A stretch of DNA of 64,000 bases from Rhodococcus marinonascens NBRC 14363 (GTDB taxonomy: Bacteria; Actinomycetota; Actinomycetes; Mycobacteriales; Mycobacteriaceae). The stretch is taken from assembly GCF_001894885.1 (NCBI RefSeq), contig NZ_BCXB01000010.1, forward strand, positions 102,756 to 166,755, written 5' to 3'. The position numbers were made by a program, and so were the translations under genes. The notes under the pieces are model-generated. The model did not search any database and was not told where the DNA came from. It was given only the letters and a program-made list of their open reading frames with translations. Shown in pieces: positions 39,752 through 48,711 of this stretch (the first letter of the stretch is position 1; the number at the start of each line of letters is the position of its first letter).

Positions 39752-40653
39752 GGGCGGGTCTGGCGGCCCAGTACACCGGGACAGCGCTTGCGTGGGGTGC
39801 GAGTTTCCTTTTCATCAAAATCGGCCTCGAGGGCTTGTCGTTCAGTCAAGTCGTGCTGTGGCGGCTGGTGTTCGGGGCGCTGACTCTCGGTGTGGTTCTC
39901 GGTCTCACCCGATCGCGGTTGCCGAGTGACGCGACGACATGGGCGCATCTATCCGTACTTGCGGTCGTACAGTGTCTGGTGCCGTGGTTGCTGTTCAGCT
40001 GGGCCGAGCAGACCATCAGTTCCGGGCTGGCCAGCATCTACAATGCGACGACACCCCTGATGACGATGTCGCTGGCGCTGGCATTCCTGCCGGGGGAGAA
40101 ACTCACGGATGCAAAACTGTTCGGCCTGCTGCTCGGGTTCTCGGGTGTGGTCGTGGTGCTGGCGCCCTGGCAGGCCGGGATCGTGGGCAGTGTTCCGGCG
40201 CAGCTTGCGTGCCTGGGGGCGACCGCGTCTTACGGTGTCGCGCTGGTCTACTTGCGCCGCTTCATACTTCCGCGAGGTATCGGCACACCGGCCATCGCGT
40301 TCATGCAGGTATCGATCGCGGCGATGGCGTTGCTCGTCGTGACGCCGTGGGCGGCGAGCTCACCGATGCACCTGACACCCGCGATCGTTGCGTCGATGAT
40401 CGGGCTCGGGGTATTCGGCACCGGTCTTGCATTCGTCTGGAACACCAACGTTGTGCGCGGTTGGGGGCCGACCGCCGCATCCACCGTCACCTACCTGACG
40501 CCGCTGGTCGGGGTGGTGCTCGGCGCAATAGTGCTTGGGGAGGGTATCTCGTGGAATCATCCGGTGGGGGCGCTTGCCGTGGTCTCGGGAATCATTGTCA
40601 CGCAACGGTCTTCGCGTAGATCCACCAACGTGATGGTCGCAGACGTGCGGTGA
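39748..40653 (+). CDS. EamA/DMT-family transporter
   Basis: The 301-aa protein has ten hydrophobic segments in two EamA repeats: GTALAWGASFLFIKIGLEGLS opens the first, and GVALVYLRRFILPRG opens the second. The STVTYLTPLVGVVLGAIVLGE segment is the family hallmark. Likely a metabolite or amino-acid exporter. The start is uncertain: homology begins within ten residues after TTG 39748, which overlaps the previous stop. The TGA stop is directly adjacent to the stop of the minus-strand neighbour. Confidence 0.85.
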   Translation: MRAGLAAQYTGTALAWGASFLFIKIGLEGLSFSQVVLWRLVFGALTLGVVLGLTRSRLPSDATTWAHLSVLAVVQCLVPWLLFSWAEQTISSGLASIYNATTPLMTMSLALAFLPGEKLTDAKLFGLLLGFSGVVVVLAPWQAGIVGSVPAQLACLGATASYGVALVYLRRFILPRGIGTPAIAFMQVSIAAMALLVVTPWAASSPMHLTPAIVASMIGLGVFGTGLAFVWNTNVVRGWGPTAASTVTYLTPLVGVVLGAIVLGEGISWNHPVGALAVVSGIIVTQRSSRRSTNVMVADVR

Positions 40654-41175
40654 TCACGGGGGCGCGGTGAGGACCCACTCACGTTTGGCGTCGCCGTCCC
40701 ATCTGCGCACCACGGACGCGCGCCCGATGATGTCGCCGCCGTCGAGCAATCGTGCGGCGTCCGCGATCTGATCGGCCGGGAGTCGCCGCGCGAGGGTCAC
40801 GTGCGGGGTCCATTCGCCGGGCCGGATGTGCGGCGGGACCTCCGCTGCACGCTCCGCGAGGTCGAAGACCGTCCGGTGCAGCGACAACAGTGCCCTCGAC
40901 GGCACCACCAGTCGCGACAACGTTACGTGTCCGCTACCGAACATCACCAGACCGCCCAGTCGGACGTGAAACGAGGGCGTCGCGATCTGCCGGCCGAGGA
41001 GTTCGTCGATCTCAGTCGGGATGTGGCGGGCCGCGAACAAGGTGACGTGTGGTCGATTCGACATCGCGCGAACGCGGGTTCGGCTGGGTAGCCCTGCATC
41101 CCACAGCCGTTGCCACTCGGCGCGAACGGCAACGTCGGTTGCCTCGTCGAAGAGCAGTTCCACAGACTGGACCAT
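40654..41175 (-). CDS. 2H phosphoesterase (LigT/2'-5' RNA ligase family)
   Basis: The 173-aa protein has two HxT motifs, His43-Val-Thr45 (RPHVTLF) and His125-Val-Thr127 (TPHVTLA), the paired catalytic motifs of the 2H superfamily. Members hydrolyse 2',3'-cyclic phosphates or join 2'-5' RNA ends. The cellular substrate is unknown. Its stop codon touches that of the EamA gene (TGATCA). Confidence 0.87.
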   Translation of the reverse strand: MVQSVELLFDEATDVAVRAEWQRLWDAGLPSRTRVRAMSNRPHVTLFAARHIPTEIDELLGRQIATPSFHVRLGGLVMFGSGHVTLSRLVVPSRALLSLHRTVFDLAERAAEVPPHIRPGEWTPHVTLARRLPADQIADAARLLDGGDIIGRASVVRRWDGDAKREWVLTAPP

Positions 41176-41194
41176 GGTAGGCAATGATGGCCCC

Positions 41195-41428
41195 ATGAGC
41201 GGTGCTGCGGCAAACATCTCTGATACGAGAATCGGCGTGATCGTCGTCGACGGCATCGGACTGGGCGCCGCTGTGCACCGGATCAGCGAGGCGGTCCGCG
41301 CTACGATCTCGTCTGGAGTGGCCACCGCTGACGTGGGTGGGCTCTCGTCGACCAGCGAATTCGCCGAGACGGTCCTCGCCCGCACACTCCGTCGCGCAAG
41401 ACCGTCTTCGCAGTTCGACAGGCCGTAA
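41195..41428 (+). pseudogene. Deletion relic of an isocitrate/isopropylmalate dehydrogenase family gene
   Basis: This 77-codon frame starts with RIGVIVVDGIG, close to the first strand and GDGIG loop of the family. It then goes directly to the C-terminal helix pattern HRISEAVRATISSG, DVGG and STSEFAETVLARTL, which normally comes some 300 residues later. The catalytic and NAD-binding middle is missing. It reads as one open frame, so the deletion was in-frame. It is too short to be an enzyme. Confidence 0.6.
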
Positions 41429-41545
41429 ATATCCGATAATGTCATCTGCCGGTCCGGATGACGTACTCTTCCGTTCGACAATTCGGAGTTCGAGAGTTCT
41501 CCGTCGCCGTAGTTCGCTCGGTGCACCACGATTTCTTTGGAGGAC

Positions 41546-42469
41546 ATGCCAGTGTCTGGTCGATCCGTCATCACGCGAGGCCGAGTTGCCCGCACCCTCG
41601 GAGCACTGGTGGGTACCAGTGCTCTGTTGCTAACCGGGTGCGCCACCAACACCGAAGGTGGTGACCTTCCTTCCGGAGGCGACACCGTGGAGGTGAACAA
41701 GGTGGACGCGATCGCGGCCGAGTTGCCCGAGGAGATCGCCTCGGACGGCGAGATTATCGTCGGTGTCAATATCCCCTACTCTCCCAACGAGTTCAAGGAT
41801 CCGAGCGGCAAGATCGTCGGCTTCGACGTCGACGTTGTGGACGCCGTCGCGAAGGTGCTCGGTGTGACGCCGGTATACACCGAGGCGGACTTCGACAAGA
41901 TCATTCCGTCGATCCAGGCCGGCGGTTACGACATGGGCATGTCGTCGTTCACGGACACCGAGGAACGCGAGGAGGCGGTGGATTTCGTCACCTACTTCAG
42001 CGCCGGCGTGCAGTGGGCTCAACCCGCTGGCGGGGCGGTGGACCCGAACAACGCCTGCGGCCTGCGGGTCGGCGTGCAGACCACCACCATCGAGGACATC
42101 GAGGAAGTACCCGCCAAGAGTGCGGCGTGCGTCGCGGCAGGGCAGCCACCCATCGACATCATCAAGTTCGACAGTCAGGACGATGCGGCCAACGCGGTCG
42201 CCCTCGGCAAGGTAGACGCGATGTCCGCGGACTCGCCCGTTACCGCGTACGCGATTAAGCAGAGCGACGGGCGGATCGAAACCGCCGGTGAGGTCTTCGA
42301 CGCCCAGCCCTATGGCTGGCCCGTCGCGAAGGGCTCGCCCTTCGCAGAGGTTCTCCAGAAGGCGCTCCAGCATCTGATCGACGACGGCAGCTACCTGGAG
42401 ATCGCGCAGAACTGGGGCGTCGTTGAGGGCGTCATCACCACCTCGCAGATCAACGGCGCGACGAGCTGA
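41546..42469 (+). CDS. Polar amino-acid ABC substrate-binding lipoprotein
   Basis: The 307-aa protein has a basic N-terminus, a hydrophobic core and lipobox LLLTGC (Cys32). The family 3 solute-binding fold follows: IIVGVNIPYSPNEFKDPSGKIVGFDVDVVDAVAKVLG, then IPSIQAGGYDMGMSSFTDTEEREEAVDFVTY. It likely binds glutamine, glutamate or a similar polar amino acid. GGAGG at 41539-41543 is too close to ATG 41546 and better spaced for GTG 41552, so the true start may be two codons later. It heads a three-gene operon with permease and ATPase. Confidence 0.92.
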   Translation: MPVSGRSVITRGRVARTLGALVGTSALLLTGCATNTEGGDLPSGGDTVEVNKVDAIAAELPEEIASDGEIIVGVNIPYSPNEFKDPSGKIVGFDVDVVDAVAKVLGVTPVYTEADFDKIIPSIQAGGYDMGMSSFTDTEEREEAVDFVTYFSAGVQWAQPAGGAVDPNNACGLRVGVQTTTIEDIEEVPAKSAACVAAGQPPIDIIKFDSQDDAANAVALGKVDAMSADSPVTAYAIKQSDGRIETAGEVFDAQPYGWPVAKGSPFAEVLQKALQHLIDDGSYLEIAQNWGVVEGVITTSQINGATS

Positions 42470-42502
42470 GCGGTTGACGAGTAGCTGAGGTGGAGTTGAC
42501 GG

Positions 42503-43495
42503 GTGTCTGAGATGGAGAAGGTGCCGGACAGTTCGGCAGCCGCGACGATCCAGGAACCGGAGCCGATCAAGGCGATCCCACTGCGCCGGCCCGGTCGCTG
42601 GATCGCCGCGATAGTCGTGGGTCTGCTGCTGGCCCTGTTCGTCAACGGTGCGCGGACCAACGAGGCGTACCGCTGGAACATCTACGCTCGATACTTGTTC
42701 GACGAGCGGATCTCGGCCGCGGCAGTGAAGACGATCGAGCTCACCGTGCTGTCGATGGCGCTCGCCATCGTGCTTGGTGTAATCCTTGCGGTCATGCGGC
42801 TGTCGCCGAACCCGGTCCTGAAGACGGCGGCGTGGATCTACCTGTGGATCTTCCGCGGAACCCCCGTGTACGTGCAATTGGCGTTCTGGGGATTGTTTCC
42901 GTACATCTACCGACAGCTTGACCTCGGTATCCCGTTTGTCCACCAGTTCGTGCACATCGACCTTCCGGGGCTCTATTCGGCGTTCCTGTTCGCGGTGATC
43001 GGACTCGCGCTCAACGAGGCCGCCTACATGGCCGAGATTATCCGGGCCGGCGTGAGCTCGGTGGGCGAGGGGCAGACGGAGGCGTCGGTGGCGCTCGGCA
43101 TGACCTGGTCGCAGACCATGCGGCGAACGATCCTGCCTCAGGCCATGCGGGTGATCATCCCTCCCACGGGAAACGAGCTGATCGGCATGCTCAAGACGAC
43201 GTCGCTGGTCAGCGCCGTGCCATACACCCTCGAACTGTACGGTGTTTCCAGAGATATCGCCGGGACAAACTTTGAGCCGGTTCCGCTGCTGATGGTTGCC
43301 GCCACCTGGTACCTGGCCTTCACGAGTCTGCTCATGATCGGTCAGTTCTACCTGGAGCGGTACTTCTCGAAGGGCGCGACCCGCAAGCTCACCTCGCGGC
43401 AGTTGCAGGCCCTCGCCGACGCAGAGGGTAGGCCGCTGATCGTCGAACCCGGCACGTCGCACTTGCCGGACGTACCGGGAGGGGAACGAAAATGA
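42503..43495 (+). CDS. Polar amino-acid ABC permease (HisM/GlnP family)
   Basis: The 330-aa permease has a first membrane segment near residue 36, then a five-helix core. [23 protein letters not shown] starts the core, and the EAA loop is [31 protein letters not shown]-terminal cytoplasmic tail of about 40 residues follows. GTG start 33 bp after the binding protein; ATGA overlap with the ATPase. Confidence 0.92.
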   Translation: MSEMEKVPDSSAAATIQEPEPIKAIPLRRPGRWIAAIVVGLLLALFVNGARTNEAYRWNIYARYLFDERISAAAVKTIELTVLSMALAIVLGVILAVMRLSPNPVLKTAAWIYLWIFRGTPVYVQLAFWGLFPYIYRQLDLGIPFVHQFVHIDLPGLYSAFLFAVIGLALNEAAYMAEIIRAGVSSVGEGQTEASVALGMTWSQTMRRTILPQAMRVIIPPTGNELIGMLKTTSLVSAVPYTLELYGVSRDIAGTNFEPVPLLMVAATWYLAFTSLLMIGQFYLERYFSKGATRKLTSRQLQALADAEGRPLIVEPGTSHLPDVPGGERK

Positions 43496-44253
43496 CGCCG
43501 ATGGTCAAGGCGGACCGGGTGTGCAAGAACTTCGGAGCGCTGAAGGTGCTCAAGGGCGTGTCGCTGGAGATCGAGCCCGGTCAGGTTCTGTGTATCGTCG
43601 GTCCGTCCGGTTCGGGTAAGTCGACGTTCTTGCGTTGCATCAACCACCTCGAGCAGGTCAATGCCGGGCGGCTGTATGTCGACGGTGAGATCATGGGCTA
43701 CTCCGAGCGGCACGGCAAGCTCCACGAACTGCATCCGCGTGCTGCGGCGAAGCAACGCCGCGACATCGGCATGGTATTCCAGCATTTCAACCTCTTCCCC
43801 CACCGCACGGCGCTTGCCAACGTCATCGAGGCACCCATCCAAGTGAAGCGATTGAGCAGGAAGAAGGCCGTCGAGCGGGGTCGGACTCTACTCGAGCAGG
43901 TGGGGTTGAGTGAGAAGGCGGATGCCTACCCGGCGCAACTGTCGGGCGGCCAGCAGCAACGCGTCGCCATCGCCCGCGCGCTGGCGATGGATCCCAAGCT
44001 GATGTTGTTCGACGAGCCGACTTCTGCCCTCGACCCGGAGTTGGTCGGAGAGGTGCTCGCCGCCATGAAGGATCTCGCCGCGGGCGGTATGACCATGGTC
44101 GTCGTGACCCACGAGATGGGCTTCGCGCGGGAGGTGGCCGACCACCTGGTGTTCATGGATGCCGGCGTTGTCGTCGAATCGGGTAAACCCGATGAGCTGC
44201 TGACCAATCCGCAACACGAACGCACCAAGGCGTTCCTCTCGAAGCTGCTGTGA
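43492..44253 (+). CDS. glnQ: Polar amino-acid ABC ATPase (GlnQ type)
   Basis: The 253-aa ATPase has Walker [15 protein letters not shown]-loop [14 protein letters not shown], signature [15 protein letters not shown], Walker [15 protein letters not shown] and the switch [13 protein letters not shown]. It energises the permease encoded just before it. The gene name is by family; the exact amino acid is not known. Confidence 0.92.
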   Translation: MTPMVKADRVCKNFGALKVLKGVSLEIEPGQVLCIVGPSGSGKSTFLRCINHLEQVNAGRLYVDGEIMGYSERHGKLHELHPRAAAKQRRDIGMVFQHFNLFPHRTALANVIEAPIQVKRLSRKKAVERGRTLLEQVGLSEKADAYPAQLSGGQQQRVAIARALAMDPKLMLFDEPTSALDPELVGEVLAAMKDLAAGGMTMVVVTHEMGFAREVADHLVFMDAGVVVESGKPDELLTNPQHERTKAFLSKLL

Positions 44254-44280
44254 CGCGGCGTCCGCGAGTGCTTCGCGGCC

Positions 44281-44340
44281 CGTGAGTAGTCAAGCGCGTG
44301 AGTAGTCAAGCCCGTGAGTACTTAAGGAGTACTCACGGGC
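44281..44340. terminator. Three 16-bp repeats, the last forming a terminator hairpin
   Basis: CGTGAGTAGTCAAGCG (44281), CGTGAGTAGTCAAGCC (44297) and CGTGAGTACTTAAGGA (44313) are tandem 16-bp units. The last one, with its preceding GCC, forms GCCCGTGAGTACT / AGTACTCACGGGC around TAAGG (44310-44340). The hairpin lies between convergent genes and overlaps the last codons and stop of the minus-strand methyltransferase. Confidence 0.75.
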
Positions 44341-45215
44341 TTCCGGCAGCTGAAGATGGCGGTTCCGGGGAAGAGTTGCCCGCGCAGAGGACTCCACTGC
44401 CCCCATTCGCGGTCGAGCCATTCGGGCCACTCCGGCTCGATGATGTCGCGGACCTCTAGCCCCGACGCGACGATCTCGCGGATCCGGTCGCCGATGGTCC
44501 GGTGGTGCTCGACGTAGGTGGGGACACCGTCGTCGTCGACCTCCACGTAGGGCGTGCGGTCGAAGTAGGGGAGCGTGGCGGTGAGGCCCTGCGGCCCCGG
44601 ATCGTCCGGGAAGATCCAGCGGATCGGGTGGTTCACCGCGAACACCCAGAGCCCACCGGGGCGAAGAACTCGTGCCACCTCAAGCATCACCTGTTGCGAA
44701 TCCGCCACAAACGGAACTGCGCCAAAAGCCGAACATGCGGTGTCGAAACTCGCGTTGGCAAAGGGGAGGTGCTCGGCTCCCGCATGCACGAGCGGCACAG
44801 TTGCTCCTCCCGCGCGCATGGCCTCGGCGCCGCGGGCCAACATCGCCATGGACAGATCGAGTCCGACAGCGCGAGCGCCCCGGCCTGCCAGCCAGCGTGC
44901 GCAGGGCGCGGACCCGCAACCGACTTCGAGGACGTCCTTACCTGCCACGTCACCGAGAAGGTGGTGATCCCCCTCGTGCAGGCCTTCCGGGCACCAGACG
45001 AACTCGCCTTCCGTCGCGTCGACACCGAGGAATTCGCCGTGTGTGCGGTGGTAGTCGTCGGCGTCGGCGTCCCACCAGGCGCGACTCGCGCGCTCACTGG
45101 TCTCGGAATCGACGCGGACTCGGCTCACCCCGGTGGTTCCGAGGGCGGCGTTGGCGGTGCCGTGGCGGTCGTCTTCGGGAGAGAGTTGAGATTGGACCGG
45201 GCGAGAATCGGGCAT
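44322..45215 (-). CDS. SAM-dependent class I methyltransferase
   Basis: The 297-aa protein has the SAM-binding motif VLEVGCGSAPCARWLAGRG near residue 95, motif II GLDLSMAML, and post-motif VARVLRPGGLWVFAVNHP, typical of the Methyltransf_11 group. An N-terminal region of about 45 residues precedes SRAWWDADADDYHRTHG. The substrate is unknown. Its last codons form one arm of the terminator hairpin. Confidence 0.87.
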   Translation of the reverse strand: MPDSRPVQSQLSPEDDRHGTANAALGTTGVSRVRVDSETSERASRAWWDADADDYHRTHGEFLGVDATEGEFVWCPEGLHEGDHHLLGDVAGKDVLEVGCGSAPCARWLAGRGARAVGLDLSMAMLARGAEAMRAGGATVPLVHAGAEHLPFANASFDTACSAFGAVPFVADSQQVMLEVARVLRPGGLWVFAVNHPIRWIFPDDPGPQGLTATLPYFDRTPYVEVDDDGVPTYVEHHRTIGDRIREIVASGLEVRDIIEPEWPEWLDREWGQWSPLRGQLFPGTAIFSCRKPVSTP

Positions 45216-45465
45216 GAGGAACAGACTAGAGCGCGGGGACGTGCCCGGGTTTGCCCAGCTTGCCCAGAAGCGCGTAACCTATTGCACGCAAGTGTCTACG
45301 TGTGCGACATCGGATTCGGTTCAGTTCGAGTTTGTTCGGTTCCAATCGGGTGTCGTTCGCTGTACTTAGGGTGGCCTGATTCGGCGGGAATATTCCGTCG
45401 GTTCAGATTGCTTGTCCGACAGAACACCATCAACCGACCACAACCCGTCCGGAGCAACTCAACAC
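45216..45465. other. 250-bp upstream region of rpsA
   Basis: No gene is supported. GGAG eleven bases before ATG 45466 is the likely rpsA ribosome-binding site. I see no clear -10/-35 pair. The divergent promoter of the methyltransferase also lies here. Confidence 0.4.
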
Positions 45466-46953
45466 ATGCCCTCCACCACCGTGACCTCGCCGCAGGTAGC
45501 CGTCAATGACATCGGCTCCGCCGAGGACTTCCTCGCCGCTATCGACGCAACGATCAAGTACTTCAACGATGGTGACATCGTCGAAGGCACCATCGTCAAG
45601 GTCGATCGGGACGAGGTTCTGCTCGACATCGGTTACAAGACCGAAGGCGTCATCCCTTCCCGTGAGCTCTCCATCAAGCACGATGTCGACCCCAACGAGG
45701 TCGTCTCCGTGGGAGATGAGGTTGAAGCTCTCGTCCTCACCAAGGAGGACAAGGAAGGCCGACTGATCCTGTCGAAGAAGCGTGCTCAGTATGAGCGCGC
45801 TTGGGGCACCATCGAGGAGCTCAAGGAGAAGGACGAGGCAGTCAAGGGCACCGTCATCGAGGTTGTCAAGGGCGGCCTGATCCTCGACATCGGCCTGCGC
45901 GGCTTCCTTCCCGCTTCGCTCGTCGAGATGCGTCGGGTCCGCGACCTCCAGCCGTACGTCGGCAAGGAGATCGAGGCCAAGATCATCGAGCTGGACAAGA
46001 ATCGCAACAATGTGGTCCTCTCCCGTCGTGCATGGCTCGAGCAGACGCAGTCCGAGGTTCGCAGCGAGTTCCTGAACCAGTTGCAGAAGGGCCAGGTCCG
46101 CAAGGGCGTCGTGTCCTCCATCGTCAACTTCGGTGCCTTCGTGGACCTGGGCGGCGTCGACGGCCTGGTGCACGTGTCCGAGCTGTCCTGGAAGCACATC
46201 GATCACCCGTCCGAGGTCGTAGAGGTCGGCACCGAGGTCACCGTCGAGGTCCTCGACGTCGACCTGGACCGCGAGCGCGTCTCCCTGTCACTCAAGGCCA
46301 CGCAGGAAGACCCGTGGCGTCAGTTCGCCCGCACTCACGCCATCGGCCAGATCGTGCCCGGCAAGGTCACGAAGCTGGTTCCGTTCGGTGCCTTCGTGCG
46401 CGTCGATGAGGGAATCGAAGGCCTCGTCCACATCTCGGAGCTGGCCGAGCGCCACGTCGAGGTTCCGGACCAGGTTGTCGGCGTCAACGACGATGCACTC
46501 GTCAAGGTCATCGACATCGACCTCGAACGTCGTCGTATCTCGTTGTCGCTGAAGCAGGCCAACGAGGACTACAACGCCGAGTTCGATCCGTCCAAGTACG
46601 GAATGGCGGACAGCTACGACGACCAGGGCAACTACATCTTCCCCGAGGGCTTCGATCCCGAGACCAACGAATGGCTCGAGGGCTTCGACAAGCAGCGTGA
46701 AGAGTGGGAGAACCGCTACGCCGAGGCCGAGCGTCGCCACAAGATGCACAGCGCTCAGATGGAGAAGACTGCTGCAGACGAGGCCGCCGAGGCTGCCACG
46801 GCTGCCGCCGGCTACTCCTCGGAGTCGGGTGCAGACGAGGCGGACGCGCCTGTGTCGGCAAACTCCGCGCCGGCGGAGTCCGCTGGTGGATCGCTGGCCA
46901 GCGATGCACAGCTCGCCGCTCTGCGCGAGAAGCTGTCCGGCAACGCCGGATAA
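45466..46953 (+). CDS. rpsA: 30S ribosomal protein S1 RpsA
   Basis: The 495-aa protein has four S1 RNA-binding repeats, starting at about residues 36, 121, 206 and 293 (for example GDIVEGTIVKVDRDEVLLDIG; GQVRKGVVSSIVNFGAFVDLGGVDGLVHVSELSW). An acidic, Ala/Glu-rich C-terminal tail follows, as usual in actinobacteria, where six-repeat S1 is not found. S1 brings mRNA to the 30S subunit and, in mycobacteria, takes part in trans-translation. I start at ATG 45466; the frame opens 18 codons earlier without homology. Confidence 0.96.
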   Translation: MPSTTVTSPQVAVNDIGSAEDFLAAIDATIKYFNDGDIVEGTIVKVDRDEVLLDIGYKTEGVIPSRELSIKHDVDPNEVVSVGDEVEALVLTKEDKEGRLILSKKRAQYERAWGTIEELKEKDEAVKGTVIEVVKGGLILDIGLRGFLPASLVEMRRVRDLQPYVGKEIEAKIIELDKNRNNVVLSRRAWLEQTQSEVRSEFLNQLQKGQVRKGVVSSIVNFGAFVDLGGVDGLVHVSELSWKHIDHPSEVVEVGTEVTVEVLDVDLDRERVSLSLKATQEDPWRQFARTHAIGQIVPGKVTKLVPFGAFVRVDEGIEGLVHISELAERHVEVPDQVVGVNDDALVKVIDIDLERRRISLSLKQANEDYNAEFDPSKYGMADSYDDQGNYIFPEGFDPETNEWLEGFDKQREEWENRYAEAERRHKMHSAQMEKTAADEAAEAATAAAGYSSESGADEADAPVSANSAPAESAGGSLASDAQLAALREKLSGNAG

Positions 46954-46980
46954 ATCCGGCTGACGCCTTTCGCCAAGCCA

Positions 46981-47016
46981 AAGACCCCGCTCCTGCAGTC
47001 GCAGGGGCGGGGTCTT
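46981..47016. terminator. rpsA terminator hairpin
   Basis: AAGACCCCGCTCCTGC pairs with GCAGGGGCGGGGTCTT around AGTC, 16 pairs with a single T-G, 27 bp after the rpsA stop. It ends CTTGCC with no long T-run. Confidence 0.85.
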
Positions 47017-47089
47017 GCCGTGTGCGGCGCGCTTTGAGTGCCGGGGCCCGTTGAGTGTGGGCCCGTGAGTATGGGGGAGGGCCGGTCGC

Positions 47090-47308
47090 TCAGCTCGCGG
47101 TGGCGGGAATCCAGTAGTTGGGCGACGAGTGCGCCTCGGCCCGCCTGCGCATCGACGCGAAGGTGTGCCGACCCTGGCCGATGAAGGCCATGAGCCAGGA
47201 TCGCCGATGATCGGCGACGGCGAGAGCTACCTCGGGAAAGTCGACGCAATGTATCCCGCCCGCGGTGCCGAGGCGGTGCCGACCGATCTGGTTGCGGTGC
47301 TCACGCAT
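47090..47308 (-). CDS. Hypothetical 72-aa protein
   Basis: The frame from ATG 47308 is preceded by a GAAGAGGAAC ribosome-binding site. The product is basic and ends with a Trp/Pro-containing tail. Codon use looks like the neighbours (third-position GC). I recognise no family; HCVDFPEVALAVADHRRSWLMAFIGQ is the least repetitive part and may help in a search. It lies antisense between rpsA and coaE. Confidence 0.5.
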   Translation of the reverse strand: MREHRNQIGRHRLGTAGGIHCVDFPEVALAVADHRRSWLMAFIGQGRHTFASMRRRAEAHSSPNYWIPATAS

Positions 47309-47493
47309 AGCGTTCCTCTTCTTGAAGAAGGTGCAGGTCGGGTCCGTGTCTTCGAACCTAGCCGAAGAGATCGGACTCATCTGTCATCTGGGTCGGGTGA
47401 GTTTGCAGGGAGGGTAGGTGGTGGAGAGGCTCATGGGAGCAAACCACTGCTGCAGATGCGAACCCCACCGCTGTAGATGCCACACTGGGAAGC

Positions 47494-48708
47494 GTGTTGA
47501 GAATCGGCCTCACTGGAGGCATAGGAGCCGGTAAGTCCACCGTGTCGAAGGTCCTCTCCGAACTCGGGGCCGTCATCGTCGATGCAGACCTGATAGCGAG
47601 GGAGGTCGTCGAAAGGGGAACCCCCGGCCTGGCGACCCTCATCGATCGATTTGGCGAGGAGATCCTCGCAGCGGACGGGGCATTGGACCGTCAGGCGCTG
47701 GCCGCGCGGGCGTTCGCCGACGACGAATCGCGGTTGGCGCTGAACTCGATAGTCCACCCACTCGTCGGTGCGCGCACCATGGAGATCATTGAGTCGGTGC
47801 CCGAGGACGCGGTGCTCGTTCAGGACATCCCGTTGCTCGTCGAGGGCGGGATGGGCGCGGCCTTTCATCTGGTGCTCATCGTGTGCGTCGAAGCCGAGGA
47901 GCGGGTGCGGCGGCTCGTCGGCTCGCGGGGAATGCTCGAAACGGACGCGCGGTCTCGCATCGCCGCCCAGTCTGACGACGATCAGCGGCGCGCGGCTGCC
48001 GACGTCCTGCTCGACAACAATGGGGCGCCCGGCTCCCTGGAATCGGAGATCCGGGCACTGTGGTCCGAGCGTCTCGTGCCGTTCGAGTCCAACATCCGTA
48101 CTCGGACCGTGGTGACCGCCCTGCCCGCGCTCGCCCCGGCGAATCCGCAATGGCCGGAGCAGGCGCGCCGGCTGATCGGGCGACTCGAACTCGTGTGCGG
48201 TGATCGCGCCCTGCGCATCGATCACATCGGGTCGACCGCCGTGGACGGACTGCCCGCCAGGGACGTCATCGATATTCAGATCACTGTCGCAGGCCTTGGG
48301 ACGGCGGACGACCTCGCCGAATCCCTCACCGCCGCCGGGTTTCCCCAGATCGAGAACATCACGGCAGACGATCCGAAGCCCGCGTACCAGGGCGGAGAGA
48401 CCGACCCGGCGTTGTGGGGCAAGCGAATTCACGGAGCAGCAGACCCGGCGCGGCCGGCCAATATCCATCTGCGAGTCGCCGAGTGGCCCGGACAGCGGTT
48501 CGCGCTTCTTTTCCGCGACTGGCTCCGCGCAGACGCGGAGGCCCGCGCCGAGTATTCAACGATCAACAAGGGTGCCGCAGACAAGGCTTCCGCATGCTCT
48601 TCCGTCGAGGGCGCGATCGAGGCCTACGTCGATGCGAAGGCACCGTGGTTCGACCTCGCCTACCGCCGGGCGTGGCACTGGGCGGAGCAGACAGGGTGGT
48701 CGTTGTAG
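47494..48708 (+). CDS. coaE: Dephospho-CoA kinase CoaE fused to a GrpB/UPF0157 domain
   Basis: Residues 1-200 are dephospho-CoA kinase, the last step of CoA synthesis: P-loop GLTGGIGAGKSTV, DADLIAREVV, and VQDIPLLVEGG. Residues about 215-404 are a GrpB/UPF0157 nucleotidyltransferase-like domain: IDHIGSTAVDGLPARDVIDIQI and ANIHLRVAEWPGQRFALLFRDWLRAD. The same two-domain form is known in mycobacteria, where the C-terminal part helps folding or regulation. GTG start. Confidence 0.94.
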   Translation: MLRIGLTGGIGAGKSTVSKVLSELGAVIVDADLIAREVVERGTPGLATLIDRFGEEILAADGALDRQALAARAFADDESRLALNSIVHPLVGARTMEIIESVPEDAVLVQDIPLLVEGGMGAAFHLVLIVCVEAEERVRRLVGSRGMLETDARSRIAAQSDDDQRRAAADVLLDNNGAPGSLESEIRALWSERLVPFESNIRTRTVVTALPALAPANPQWPEQARRLIGRLELVCGDRALRIDHIGSTAVDGLPARDVIDIQITVAGLGTADDLAESLTAAGFPQIENITADDPKPAYQGGETDPALWGKRIHGAADPARPANIHLRVAEWPGQRFALLFRDWLRADAEARAEYSTINKGAADKASACSSVEGAIEAYVDAKAPWFDLAYRRAWHWAEQTGWSL

Positions 48709-48711
48709 GCG

